Source: Bacteroidota bacterium
Lineage (GTDB): Bacteria > Bacteroidota > Bacteroidia > Flavobacteriales > Schleiferiaceae
Direction of reading: 5' to 3'
Length of the DNA: 64,000 nucleotides
Assembly (NCBI GenBank): GCA_024742495.1
Contig: JANSYJ010000011.1
Location: 18,032 to 82,031, forward strand
Shown: one piece after another, positions 18,496-26,551 of the stretch
Position numbering within the stretch: the stretch's first letter is position 1
How the letters are laid out: the number at the start of each line of letters is the position of its first letter
Translations under genes and position numbers: made by a program
Notes under the pieces: model-generated
Told to the model about the DNA's origin: nothing
Database searches by the model: none
The model's input: only the letters and a program-made list of their open reading frames with translations

Positions 18496-19521
18496 TTAGT
18501 GCACTGCTTTGTACATTCTTTCTATTATATCCACCACTTTTAAACCTTCCAGTGCATTTGTAGTAATAGGCGCTCGTTCCTTCAATACGTCAACTACATT
18601 TTGAATGATGTAAACATGATTGGCAGCACTGCCCTTATAAGGACCATAATCGTTAGGAGGGTTTGAAGCCTCCAGTTTGGGCATCTCATAATCCTTCACA
18701 TGGCAATATTCCACCTCGTTCATATATTGCCCACCAATTTTTATGGTGCCGTTTTCAGCGAGAATGGTAATGCTACTTTCAAAGTTTTGATTCCAGCAAG
18801 AAGTACTGAAATTTAGAATTCCAATTCCTCCATCGGTAAAATCAAAACTCAAGGAACCCGAGTCCTCAAAGTCAGTAAGTCCCTCATGGTTGAAGTCGGT
18901 CATTCTTCCATTTATATTGTCGATATCGCCAAATAACCAATACATGATATCTATAAAGTGCGAGAATTGCGTGAAGAGGGTTCCACCATCTAAGGCTTTG
19001 TCGCCATGCCAATTTCCAGGCTTATAATACCGGTCGTCACGATTCCAATAACAGTTTATTTGAACCATATTTATTCGGCCGAGCTTCCCACTATCCACCA
19101 AGCCTTTAATCCAGCTAGAAGGAGGGGAATAGCGATTTTGCATCACGGCAAATACGTGACGGTTTTTATGAAGAGCGGTGAAAATTATTTTTTCAGACTC
19201 AATCTTGGTAAGCCCCATAGGCTTTTCCACCACTACGTGATTACCGGCGTTTAGAGCCTCTAGAGATTGCTGAGCATGAAGCCCATTAGGAGTTGCAATA
19301 TTTACGACATCTATTTCTACACCTGAGTTTACGAGTTCCTCGATACTAGAAAATAAGGGAACATCCTTGTACTTCTCATCTAAATTAAGCTCTGAGCGCG
19401 GTCGGATATCGCATAAGGCAGCAACATCGGCTTCCGGGTTTTGCCAGATCATTTCTGCATGTCGTTTACCAATGTGTCCGCAACCGACAACAGCAAATTT
19501 AATCGTACTCTCTTTAGTCAT
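18496..19521 (-). CDS. wbpB: Gfo/Idh/MocA oxidoreductase, WbpB/WlbA-like
   Basis: The 341-residue NAD-dependent oxidoreductase has a Rossmann fold (FAVVGCGHIGKRHAEM) and the EKPMGLT signature with its catalytic Lys near residue 98. MQNRYSP, YYKPGNWHG and GGTLFTQFSHFIDIMYWL are close to WbpB/WlbA enzymes. Those oxidise the 3-hydroxyl of UDP-N-acetylglucosaminuronic acid before transamination by WbpE. The partner wbpD lies immediately upstream with an 8-base overlap, which strongly supports this assignment. No WbpA dehydrogenase, WbpE aminotransferase or WbpI epimerase is visible in the window; they are expected outside it. Confidence 0.8.
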   Translation of the reverse strand: MTKESTIKFAVVGCGHIGKRHAEMIWQNPEADVAALCDIRPRSELNLDEKYKDVPLFSSIEELVNSGVEIDVVNIATPNGLHAQQSLEALNAGNHVVVEKPMGLTKIESEKIIFTALHKNRHVFAVMQNRYSPPSSWIKGLVDSGKLGRINMVQINCYWNRDDRYYKPGNWHGDKALDGGTLFTQFSHFIDIMYWLFGDIDNINGRMTDFNHEGLTDFEDSGSLSFDFTDGGIGILNFSTSCWNQNFESSITILAENGTIKIGGQYMNEVEYCHVKDYEMPKLEASNPPNDYGPYKGSAANHVYIIQNVVDVLKERAPITTNALEGLKVVDIIERMYKAVH

Positions 19522-20095
19522 TTATTAGAAAGATTTGGTCGTTTTCAAGTTTGTATTTCTGCTTGCTCTCGGGGCAAATTGCTGTTTGTGAAGCATCAAA
19601 TTTTAAGCGATGTCCGTATTCACTCATCCAGCCGATCTGTCGAGCAGGATTTCCCACCATTAAGGCATAAGCGGGAACCGTTTTAGTTACCACTGCGCCT
19701 GCCCCGATAAAGGCATATTTGCCAATATCATGTCCGCAAACAATTGTAGCATTTGCACCTATGCTGGCTCCCTTGCCAACATTAGTTTTCTCATAAGAAC
19801 CCCTTCGATTAACCGCTGATCTTGGATTGGTAACATTGGTAAAAACCATTGAAGGGCCTAGGAAAACATCATCTTCGCAAGTTACGCCAGTGTAAATGGA
19901 GACATTGTTTTGAATTTTAACATTCTTGCCCAAAATTACATCTGGACTAACCACTACGTTCTGACCTAAATTACAAGCTTCGCCAAGAATTGCATTGGGC
20001 ATAACATGAGAGAAATGCCAAATCTTAGTTCCAGCGCCTATTTTAGCTCCGGAATCTATAACCGCAGTAGGATGCGCGAAGTATTCTGTTTCCAT
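19514..20095 (-). CDS. wbpD: Hexapeptide-repeat N-acetyltransferase, WbpD/WlbB-like
   Basis: The 193-residue protein is built of left-handed beta-helix hexapeptide repeats (for example AVIDSGAKIGAGTKIWHFSHV, broken up as I-G-A type repeats). FLGPSMVFTNVTNPRS and AFIGAGAVVTKTVPAYALMVGNPAR are further blocks close to WbpD/WlbB. These enzymes acetylate the 3-amino group of UDP-2-acetamido-3-amino-glucuronic acid using acetyl-CoA. Its 3' end overlaps wbpB by eight bases. The two products plus the HisH/HisF/WbpG set at 5.4-7.9 kb fit a pathway to an acetamidino-hexuronic acid. It is the first gene of the minus-strand operon; no clear promoter was identified in the upstream 200 bases. Confidence 0.87.
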   Translation of the reverse strand: METEYFAHPTAVIDSGAKIGAGTKIWHFSHVMPNAILGEACNLGQNVVVSPDVILGKNVKIQNNVSIYTGVTCEDDVFLGPSMVFTNVTNPRSAVNRRGSYEKTNVGKGASIGANATIVCGHDIGKYAFIGAGAVVTKTVPAYALMVGNPARQIGWMSEYGHRLKFDASQTAICPESKQKYKLENDQIFLIND

Positions 20096-20238
20096 AGGAT
20101 TTAAATTATGGCGAAAGTAATAAAGCTAGCTCATAATAATAGGCCTTTTAGAAGTGGCTCCGCTTTTTATTTTTTCGAGCTTAGAAACGGGATATGAAAT
20201 TTATTTCTTCAATTGAGCGTTCAATAATTGACTTACGG

Positions 20239-20268
20239 TTGCAGACTAAGTAAGCGTTTTTATATTTT
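20239..20268 (+). promoter_or_regulatory. Putative Bacteroidota-type promoter for the T9SS gene at 20311
   Basis: TTG at 20239-20241 and TATATTTT at 20261-20268 are separated by 19 bases, close to the TTG-N19/20-TAnnTTTG pattern (final G replaced by T). Transcription would begin about 40 bases before the ATG. Confidence 0.45.
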
Positions 20269-20310
20269 AGCCAATTAGAGAGTTTTGTATCCAAGATGGG
20301 GAATACCATT

Positions 20311-21483
20311 ATGAAGAAAATAACCCTTTTGTTTTTTGTGTTGCTAGGTTCTGTATTGTCTGCCCAAAACTTGGTGCGCAATGGGTCCTTAGAGAATACC
20401 GGTGATTGCCCAATTTTAGATACGGTATTCAATGACTATGTTAATCCATGGGAGTTTTATAATGGTGATCCGGACTATTATCATCCCTGTGGTTTCCCTG
20501 GCAGCGATTCAGCTACCAACAATGCATTGCCTTTTGACGGAGAAGGTTTTGCGGGAATTGACGTTTATGGAACCGATGGTCCAAATTTTAATAGAGAGTA
20601 TTTACACGCAGAATTAAGTAGACCCTTAGAAGCTGGTAAATTTTACCGCGTGAGTTTTTATGTATTACCGCGAAACAATGACCTCAAGGGGGACTCTTAT
20701 GGCATAAACAATATCGGTTTACTTCTTACCGACTCCATCGTAGATTCAGTTGGCCCCAATAATTTAATCAGCGCAAGTCCTCAGGTTATTGCAACCGAGC
20801 CAGTGGTTCAAGAAAACTACTGGACCTCAATTTGCGGTATTATTATGGCCGAAGGGGGAGAGCGATATATTACCATTGGTAATTTCAGTCAGGATGCCGA
20901 AACCATGGCCGTTCCTTTGGAGAATGCTAGCAGTCCTGCATCTGCATATTATATGATCGACTATGTAGAAGTAGTGGAGAATGATATTCCTCAGCTTCCT
21001 CAGGATACCATTATTTGCCAGGAGGGTAGAATTGATCTTCGAATCGCAGGCCCAAACATTACAGTACTTTGGAGTGATGAAAGCACCGAGAGTAATTTAA
21101 TCGTTACTAGACCTGGTTTATACTTTGCTACAATTAGCAACGGTATTTGTACCTATACAGACTCTATCTTAGTGGAACAGGTAAACTGTGAAGAGTGCAT
21201 AATCTATGCACCTACCGCCTTTACACCTAATGGCGATAATCTCAACGAACTTTTTGAAGTAACTCCAGTTTGTGAGGTTGATGGTTATTTGGAGCATTTC
21301 GACCTTCGTATTTTTGATAAATGGGGGCGAAAGGTTTTCGAATCTCAGAGTCCGGATGTAGCGTGGAATGGCAAGAATGCAGAGCATAAGGGGGTTTACA
21401 CCTATACCATAGAATATAGGTTCAGTAGTTCCCGCGAAACCAAGACTCGTATTAAACGTGGTTTCGTAACCTTGTTAAAGTAA
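20311..21483 (+). CDS. T9SS-exported protein with gliding-type C-terminal domain
   Basis: The 390-residue protein starts with a signal peptide (MKKITLLFFVLLGSVLSAQ); an in-frame ATG at 20296 adds five residues but the one at 20311 gives the better signal. The first ~235 residues resemble a carbohydrate-binding or jelly-roll module beginning LVRNGSLENTGDCP, seen in many Bacteroidota exported proteins. A PKD/Ig-like 'ILWSDES...GLYFATISNGIC' repeat follows. The final ~95 residues (APTAFTPNGDNLNELF, FDKWGRKVFESQ, GVYTYTIEYR) form the CHU_C/type B sorting domain that directs export by the type IX secretion system. It should be on the cell surface or released. Function of the N-terminal module is not known. 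Confidence 0.85.
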   Translation: MKKITLLFFVLLGSVLSAQNLVRNGSLENTGDCPILDTVFNDYVNPWEFYNGDPDYYHPCGFPGSDSATNNALPFDGEGFAGIDVYGTDGPNFNREYLHAELSRPLEAGKFYRVSFYVLPRNNDLKGDSYGINNIGLLLTDSIVDSVGPNNLISASPQVIATEPVVQENYWTSICGIIMAEGGERYITIGNFSQDAETMAVPLENASSPASAYYMIDYVEVVENDIPQLPQDTIICQEGRIDLRIAGPNITVLWSDESTESNLIVTRPGLYFATISNGICTYTDSILVEQVNCEECIIYAPTAFTPNGDNLNELFEVTPVCEVDGYLEHFDLRIFDKWGRKVFESQSPDVAWNGKNAEHKGVYTYTIEYRFSSSRETKTRIKRGFVTLLK

Positions 21484-21514
21484 ATCTTTTCTAAGCCTAG
21501 GTTTCCGTCCTCCA

Positions 21515-21544
21515 TTGACTCTAAAGTATTTAATAGTACTTTTC
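21515..21544 (+). promoter_or_regulatory. Putative promoter for the histidine kinase gene
   Basis: TTG at 21515-21517 and TACTTTTC at 21537-21544 are spaced by 19 bases, matching the Bacteroidota pattern with one mismatch in the -7 element. The leader to the ATG at 21558 would be only about ten bases. Confidence 0.4.
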
Positions 21545-21557
21545 GGATAATAATTTG

Positions 21558-22868
21558 ATGATGGAACAGCGGATCTGGAAAAGGTTAGGAATCAGTCAGA
21601 GCTTTAGCATAGAAGAGCGGCTGTTCCTAAGCACCACCATTTTATCGGCCAGCTTTATAGCCCTGCTCAGCTTACCCGTATTCTTGATGAATTCGGGCAT
21701 GTCCGCCTTCTATATCCTATTACTTGGTATAAGTCTTATAATTTGTTATCTCTTAGTAAGAGTTTGGCGTCTGTTCCTTTTAGCACGAATCCTTTTGCTT
21801 TTAGTATCCACTGTTTTCCCAATTTTAATATTTCCCCTTACCGGCTTTTTTAAAGGGCCGGTTGTTTATGGTTTAGTCTTATACTTTAACCTCACCATCG
21901 TTGCGGCTAGTGGTCAAAATGAACGGCGTTTGAGTTTATTTCATATTCTCGCCCTAACTGCTTATTTAGTATTCGGCTTAAGTCCGATGCCAAGTTTACA
22001 AACCGCGGCTATACACTACCTTACAATATGCTCATTCGCCATTATATTCTACCTCGGAACAGGATATTTAAAAATGATTTATGATCGCTCCTCTCAAAAA
22101 GCGGAGAAGCTGAATAAAGAGTTACTTAGCCTTAAGTCCAGTATGGAGAAGCAGATTCTTGAGACTAAAGAGCTCAATGCCCAGAAGGATCGTTTATTCT
22201 CTATTATTGGCCATGATTTGCGTTCCCCTTTATCTGGTATCGAAGGATTTTTAAATGTACTAGATCATGGCGGTGTACCAGATAATGAGCGTAAGATTAT
22301 GCAGAATGAACTGCTAAGACTCACTCGAGGTAGTCGGCAATTATTGGATAATCTTTTACAATGGGCAAAGCGAGGGACTAAGGCCTATGAAGTAAGTAAG
22401 GTGGATTATCCTAAGCTCATTCAGCAGGTAGGCGTGCAATTAAGGCCATTAGCCGAAGCCAAGGGCATAAAGTTACAGGTACTTATCGATGAGGGAGAGG
22501 GCAGCGTAATGGGTGATGCGGATATGCTGGAAATGATCATTCGCAATCTAATCGCCAATGCCATTAAGTTTACTCCTGTTGGCGGATGGATAAAAGTAAG
22601 AGCTTATGAATTGGCTTCTGAGTTGAGATTAGAGGTAGAGGATAATGGTATAGGTATGACCGAGCAGCAACGAGAAAAGCTCTTCTCGCCGCATCGTGAA
22701 GTTGGACTTGGCACTAATAGGGAGAAGGGAGTAGGCTTAGGCTTAATGCTTTGCACCGAATTTCTGACCTATATGAACGGGAAAATAGAAGTGCGAAGCG
22801 TAAAGGATAAGGGCAGTTGCTTTACGGTTCATTTGCCGCGACCCAGTCGTAATCGTTATCCTTTGTAA
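21558..22868 (+). CDS. Membrane sensor histidine kinase
   Basis: The 436-residue protein has about six hydrophobic helices in the first ~175 residues and a short coiled coil around 185-205. A HisKA domain follows with phospho-acceptor His in SIIGHDLRSPLSG, then the HATPase domain: N-box RNLIANAIKFTP, DNGIGMTEQQREKLF and GVGLGLMLCTEFL. There is no periplasmic sensor domain, so the signal is probably sensed in or at the membrane (a 7TM-like arrangement). ATGs at 21558 and 21561 are both possible. No response regulator adjoins it; the closest receiver-like gene, at 24252, lacks the phosphorylatable Asp. The partner and signal are unknown. Confidence 0.88.
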   Translation: MMEQRIWKRLGISQSFSIEERLFLSTTILSASFIALLSLPVFLMNSGMSAFYILLLGISLIICYLLVRVWRLFLLARILLLLVSTVFPILIFPLTGFFKGPVVYGLVLYFNLTIVAASGQNERRLSLFHILALTAYLVFGLSPMPSLQTAAIHYLTICSFAIIFYLGTGYLKMIYDRSSQKAEKLNKELLSLKSSMEKQILETKELNAQKDRLFSIIGHDLRSPLSGIEGFLNVLDHGGVPDNERKIMQNELLRLTRGSRQLLDNLLQWAKRGTKAYEVSKVDYPKLIQQVGVQLRPLAEAKGIKLQVLIDEGEGSVMGDADMLEMIIRNLIANAIKFTPVGGWIKVRAYELASELRLEVEDNGIGMTEQQREKLFSPHREVGLGTNREKGVGLGLMLCTEFLTYMNGKIEVRSVKDKGSCFTVHLPRPSRNRYPL

Positions 22869-22896
22869 ATTTTTTTGATTTTTTTCAGTTCCTCAC

Positions 22897-22926
22897 TTGT
22901 ATCCCAAAAATGTAGGTTTATATTTG
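22897..22926 (+). promoter_or_regulatory. Bacteroidota-type promoter of tRNA-Asp
   Basis: TTG at 22897-22899 and a perfect TAnnTTTG element (TATATTTG, 22919-22926) are separated by 19 bases. The tRNA starts 36 bases further on. Confidence 0.75.
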
Positions 22927-22962
22927 CACCCGCGTTTGAGAAACGCAGCTCTTTAAATTACT

Positions 22963-23039
22963 GGTCCGGTAGTTCAGTTGGTTAGAATACATGCCTGTCA
23001 CGCATGGGGTCGCGAGTTCGAGTCTCGTCCGGACCGCCA
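22963..23039 (+). tRNA. tRNA-Asp (GTC)
   Basis: The 77-nt sequence folds as a complete cloverleaf. The acceptor stem GGTCCGG (22963-22969) pairs with CCGGACC (23029-23035). The anticodon stem CATGC/GCATG encloses loop CTGTCAC with anticodon GTC at 22997-22999, and the T-loop is GTTCGAG. The CCA end is encoded (23037-23039). It closely resembles other bacterial tRNA-Asp genes. It has its own promoter and is followed by a terminator-like hairpin. Confidence 0.97.
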
Positions 23040-23073
23040 ATAAAATAAGCCCATATGGCTGTGGGATTAGAAT

Positions 23074-23107
23074 AGCCTGAGATGTATCAAAAATCTCAGG
23101 CTTTTTG
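23074..23107 (+). terminator. Rho-independent terminator after tRNA-Asp
   Basis: A ten-base-pair stem (AGCCTGAGAT at 23074-23083 with ATCTCAGGCT at 23093-23102) is followed by a T run. It lies 35 bases after the tRNA and fits transcription termination of that gene. Confidence 0.88.
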
Positions 23108-23128
23108 TTTTTTAAGGGGTCTCAAATA

Positions 23129-23520
23129 GCCTCTTTCTTTCTTTTTTCTTGGATACAACCGACGGCTTCAGCCGGAGCTCACGAATTCCTTTGAAAATAA
23201 ACAAGCCATTCGTAAAAGAACCAAAAAATCATGGCCTGGGTGATTAGCTTTTCAAATGTTTGTAGTCTCCTGCTTCGGTGGGCGAGCTCCTTATGTCGCA
23301 ACCCATCTCAGCTAGTCGTCTACTTCCATTTTAAAAGCGCAGCACCCTAGGGCCGGCAACTAGCCAATACTGTTCGTTTTAAGCACTCATATAACGTTGC
23401 TTCATACTTATCAAGTAAATTGTAATTATAGAGTAATGTCTGCTATTCTAAAACGCAATCCTTCTCTTAAGGAGCGTAGCGACTGGTCTCGGGTCTAGGT
23501 TCTAAAAGCGAAGCGATCTT
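23129..23520 (-). repeat. Dispersed non-coding repeat, copy A (inverted)
   Basis: The reverse complement of this ~390-base stretch matches two copies near the window's right end (62941-63300 and 63531-63930). It shares an exact 42-base block (23303-23344) with copy B. It shares the GACGACTAGCTGAGATGGG block and the GAATTCGTGAGCTCC block with copy C. It contains a small palindrome CGGCTTCAGCCG (23163-23174). A short frame starting at 23231 has a recognisable counterpart in copy C but stops after seven codons in copy B, so it is unlikely to be coding. The element fills most of the gene-free stretch between the tRNA terminator and 23575. Confidence 0.85.
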
Positions 23521-23574
23521 TATTGAAACAAGATCAAAAAATGTGAATTAGGCAAAAACAATAATGCCGCTACC

Positions 23575-23979
23575 CTAGCCATAAACCTCAACTACCTTCT
23601 TAACTGCCTCCACTCTCATTAGATCCTCCGCGACAGTGCTAGCCAGCCAAAGGCTTTTTAGCTGTTCAAGCTCGATTAATTTTAAACCTCCGCGAATGCT
23701 TCCGAAGTGGGAATAGCTTTCAATATGTGCGAGGAAAATCATTTTTCTTTGGTGTAGGGAAGGACTTAGGTCTAATTGTTTCGCTGCTGCCTCGCGGGAT
23801 AGGTTAATATGACTGCAAATGGTTCGACTGCTGTCTGATAAAAGTCGGATGGCGTTTAGACTGATCCATTTTGGATCATGGGAATGCTGATAGATTCCCG
23901 AAAAAAAGATCGGACGGTCTGCTGCTTTTTGACCAAGCTCAATCAACTTGTACCGATAAAAGCTTTCCTTGTGCTTCAT
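23575..23979 (-). CDS. Hypothetical protein
   Basis: The 134-residue frame (ATG at 23979; a TTG three codons earlier is possible) begins MKHKESFYRYKLIELG and is followed by fairly polar, helix-prone sequence with no signal peptide or membrane segment. I do not recognise a family. The residue composition looks like that of a real protein, with balanced charged residues and a hydrophobic C-terminus. It directly abuts the dispersed repeat copy A, raising the possibility that it travelled with or was truncated by that element. It is transcribed away from the receiver-like gene at 24252 with a 270-base intergenic gap that shows no convincing gene. Confidence 0.4.
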   Translation of the reverse strand: MKHKESFYRYKLIELGQKAADRPIFFSGIYQHSHDPKWISLNAIRLLSDSSRTICSHINLSREAAAKQLDLSPSLHQRKMIFLAHIESYSHFGSIRGGLKLIELEQLKSLWLASTVAEDLMRVEAVKKVVEVYG

Positions 23980-24251
23980 TTTAATCAAATCTTGTCATCC
24001 ACGCTTTAGCCAATAGAACTCCTTAAATAGGATTAATGAGACTAGGATAAATGGTACCCTAAAATTAAGGCTATCACAACAATTAGAAAGCTTTAAAGTG
24101 CTAAGCTTGCTGAAACATATTGTACTAAAGAAACGTTTAACTTTTAGGTAATCCTTAAAACTTATGGTTGAATAAACCAAAAGCGTATATTTACCGTTGT
24201 ACTTAGTGTACAAATTACATTTAATGCTTGGGAAGGCATAAAAAATATTTT

Positions 24252-24689
24252 ATGATAAAAGGGGAAAACAATGTTCTGGCTTCAAACGAAAACCATCTGG
24301 ACATAGTAAATAAAAGCATGAATCATTTTTTAGAGGGAAAAAGGATTCTTCTGGCTGGAGCCAATGAAGTGGATGAAATGCTATTGCGCTATATGATAGA
24401 GCAAAGTGGAGGCATTCTTAATGTATCGGTTACAACCGACGAAATGCGCTTAACCTTAAGCAAAAGCAGATACGATCTTATCTTGATGAATTCCAGATTA
24501 GCAAATGAAAATGCAGTGGGAATTCTAAATCAATTGAAACAAGAGTCACTAATTAATGCTCCTGTAGTAGCCATAAGCAGCAATGACTTAGTAGGTAGAG
24601 CCATCCATAATGGTTTCGCTTATGTTTTGCGTCGTCCCTTAGAGAAGCGTAAAATCCTAGCGGCCCTAACTTCAGTTTTTCAGAATTAA
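24252..24689 (+). CDS. Degenerate receiver-domain (pseudo-response-regulator) protein
   Basis: The 145-residue protein has a ~30-residue N-terminal extension and then a CheY-like fold: KRILLAGANEVDEMLLRYM, YDLILMNSRL, APVVAISSND, AYVLRRPLEKRKI. The phospho-acceptor Asp is replaced by Asn (residue 80 in LILMN). The acidic pair after the first strand is reduced to NE. The conserved Lys before Pro is Arg (RRP near 127-129). It therefore probably cannot be phosphorylated in the normal way and may act as a protein-binding module. The frame extends upstream to a TTG at 24228, but the ATG is preferred. Its stop overlaps the end of convergent comEC by four bases. Confidence 0.7.
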   Translation: MIKGENNVLASNENHLDIVNKSMNHFLEGKRILLAGANEVDEMLLRYMIEQSGGILNVSVTTDEMRLTLSKSRYDLILMNSRLANENAVGILNQLKQESLINAPVVAISSNDLVGRAIHNGFAYVLRRPLEKRKILAALTSVFQN

Positions 24690-26389
24690 GGCAGTTTTAC
24701 AAAGCCTTCATCAAGCAATAGTATTTTTAATTCACCATTAGTAACTTTAGTTTTTAGTTGCTCACTTGGCCTATCAGTCCTTTGAATTAAATACCGGGCA
24801 TCTTCAGGAATCTTGCTTTTAGCAGAAAAGGAGCCAATATAGGCTGGGCCATCCAAAAATTTGCTATCCAATCGCAGCAGTCCCGCTTCCGTTTCTTCTA
24901 GGAAATACTGTTCTTGAAAGTTAGTAGGAGACGCTTTTTTAATATCCGTATATATCTGTCCCTGCCATACAAAATCGAGCTTGATTTTAGTATTGCCATA
25001 AAGGATGAAATAGGCTTGATCAAAGGTTTTAAAGCCGAGGGAGCCTAGACTAAATAAGATCCAATAAGCAGCGATTAGCTTTAAGCGCTTTTGAAAGTCT
25101 AACTTCCGGAAAAGGATCAGTAATAGGTATAATACACAGAGGCTAGTAGCTTGATATTGACTAATACTGATTTCGAGCAAGGCTCCAGGTAAATCTGCTA
25201 CAAATCGCCCTATAAACTCAATCAGCTTTAACAAATACAAGTATATTTCCTTCAACCTATTGGCTATGAAAAAATGGTCGATAAGCAACAAGGCTAGGCC
25301 CCCATACATCAGCAATGGCATAATGGGAAGGATAAGGAGATTGGCGATTAGAAAATAAGTTGGAAACTGCTCAAAGTAATAAAGACTAAGGGGAGCGGTA
25401 AAGATTTGCGCGGAAAGCGATACATAAACTATCTGTTGCAGGTTCTTTAAAATGCGGTTCTTGGATAGATGAAAAGCATTGAAAATTGGCAGCAGAATTA
25501 GAATCCCAATCACCGCAGCATAACTGAGCTGAAATCCAAGATCGTGAATTAATAGCGGTTTAAACCAAAGAAGAAAGAGGGCAGATGCAAGGACCGGGCG
25601 AAGTCCATTGGTTTTTCGCCTTAATAGCTGACCGAATCCCATAAAAGTAAACATGGTGGCGGCCCTAAGAACAGAAGCCCCAGCGCCGGTTAAAAAAACA
25701 AAACTCCATATCCCCAGCAAGAGAATGGCAAACTGCCAAAAACGGCCTCCCGGAAAGGCCCTTAAAAATTTGGTGAAACTATTGAGAAGGAGGTAAATGA
25801 TACCTAAATGAAGTCCACTAACCGCTAGGAGGTGCATTATCCCTGCTCCTTGAAAGGCGCCTTTAAGCTCCTTACTAATGCCGGATTTAATTCCTAAGAA
25901 AAGCGCTTTGAACAAGGCTTTCTCAGATGCAGACCAAGGCCATAATTCTATATTCTCAGTCAGCCCTTTTCTAAAGTTCTTTATTGCATTTAGTGCCCCA
26001 TCGGCCTTAGCAAAAACCAGGGCTTCACTAATTTGCATTTGCCCTCGAAAGCCGCGCTTAAGAAGAAAATCACCATAATTAAATGCTTCAGGATGCGATT
26101 GTTTTGGAAGCGGGGAGAGCTTAAAATCAGCTAAACAAATATCCCCTGGCGCTAATTGGACTTTTGCCCCTTTCTGCAATTTAGCCTGGTACAAGGACTC
26201 CTCAAACAAAATCTCATAAGCATCGTAATAGGCTCCGCTTTTCACTTGAACAACTTCGATAGACCTGAGCGAGTAGCTTTCTTCCTTAAGAACGGGATTT
26301 AATTGATCCCTTTGATAACGATAGAAGTAAAGCAGGGCTAAAGCACAAAGGGAAGCGAGGCCAATTAATTTGGTAGTATGAGATCTCAT
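24686..26389 (-). CDS. comEC: ComEC/Rec2-family DNA uptake channel protein
   Basis: The 567-residue membrane protein has an N-terminal helix, a soluble beta-rich region (about 35-130) with the SHPEAFNYGDFLLKRGFRGQ segment, then the competence domain: LFLGIKSGISKELKGAFQGAGIMHLLAVSGLHLGII (given in parts here as G-I-M-H-L-L-A-V-S-G-L-H), with multiple helices to about residue 465. It lacks the C-terminal metallo-beta-lactamase domain found in Bacillus ComEC, as is usual for many Bacteroidota. It is predicted to carry single-stranded DNA across the inner membrane during transformation. It follows a strong terminator that ends the upstream operon, so it probably has its own promoter. Confidence 0.88.
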   Translation of the reverse strand: MRSHTTKLIGLASLCALALLYFYRYQRDQLNPVLKEESYSLRSIEVVQVKSGAYYDAYEILFEESLYQAKLQKGAKVQLAPGDICLADFKLSPLPKQSHPEAFNYGDFLLKRGFRGQMQISEALVFAKADGALNAIKNFRKGLTENIELWPWSASEKALFKALFLGIKSGISKELKGAFQGAGIMHLLAVSGLHLGIIYLLLNSFTKFLRAFPGGRFWQFAILLLGIWSFVFLTGAGASVLRAATMFTFMGFGQLLRRKTNGLRPVLASALFLLWFKPLLIHDLGFQLSYAAVIGILILLPIFNAFHLSKNRILKNLQQIVYVSLSAQIFTAPLSLYYFEQFPTYFLIANLLILPIMPLLMYGGLALLLIDHFFIANRLKEIYLYLLKLIEFIGRFVADLPGALLEISISQYQATSLCVLYLLLILFRKLDFQKRLKLIAAYWILFSLGSLGFKTFDQAYFILYGNTKIKLDFVWQGQIYTDIKKASPTNFQEQYFLEETEAGLLRLDSKFLDGPAYIGSFSAKSKIPEDARYLIQRTDRPSEQLKTKVTNGELKILLLDEGFVKLP

Positions 26390-26402
26390 AAGCGAATAAA
26401 AA

Positions 26403-26444
26403 AACCCGAGAGGTTAATCCTTTTTAGGGAATCAACCTTCCGGG
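26403..26444 (-). terminator. Rho-independent terminator of the minus-strand operon
   Basis: Bases 26405-26420 (CCCGAGAGGTTAATCC) pair with 26428-26444 on a long, nearly perfect stem. On the minus strand the stem is followed by a run of T. It lies between the end of the 1473-codon gene and comEC. A second small hairpin (AAAGCG/CGCTTT) is present about 50 bases upstream in the transcript. Confidence 0.85.
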
Positions 26445-26551
26445 TCTATCAGGTTTTATTGCTTTACGAATCTAAGCCGCTAAGGGAATCTGCCAAAAGC
26501 GTAAAATGCGCTTTCTTGAGAATATATAGGCAAAAAACGCATATCTAGCTT

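Noticed and set aside
22963..23579. tRNA-Asp as an integration site for a mobile element
   Set aside because: No integrase gene and no second copy of the tRNA 3' end were seen; the adjacent repeat does not start within the tRNA.
23995..24213. Minus-strand frame of 72 codons upstream of the receiver-like gene
   Set aside because: It has low-complexity Phe/Leu/Ser-rich sequence, occupies the likely promoter region of the opposite gene and has no recognisable features.
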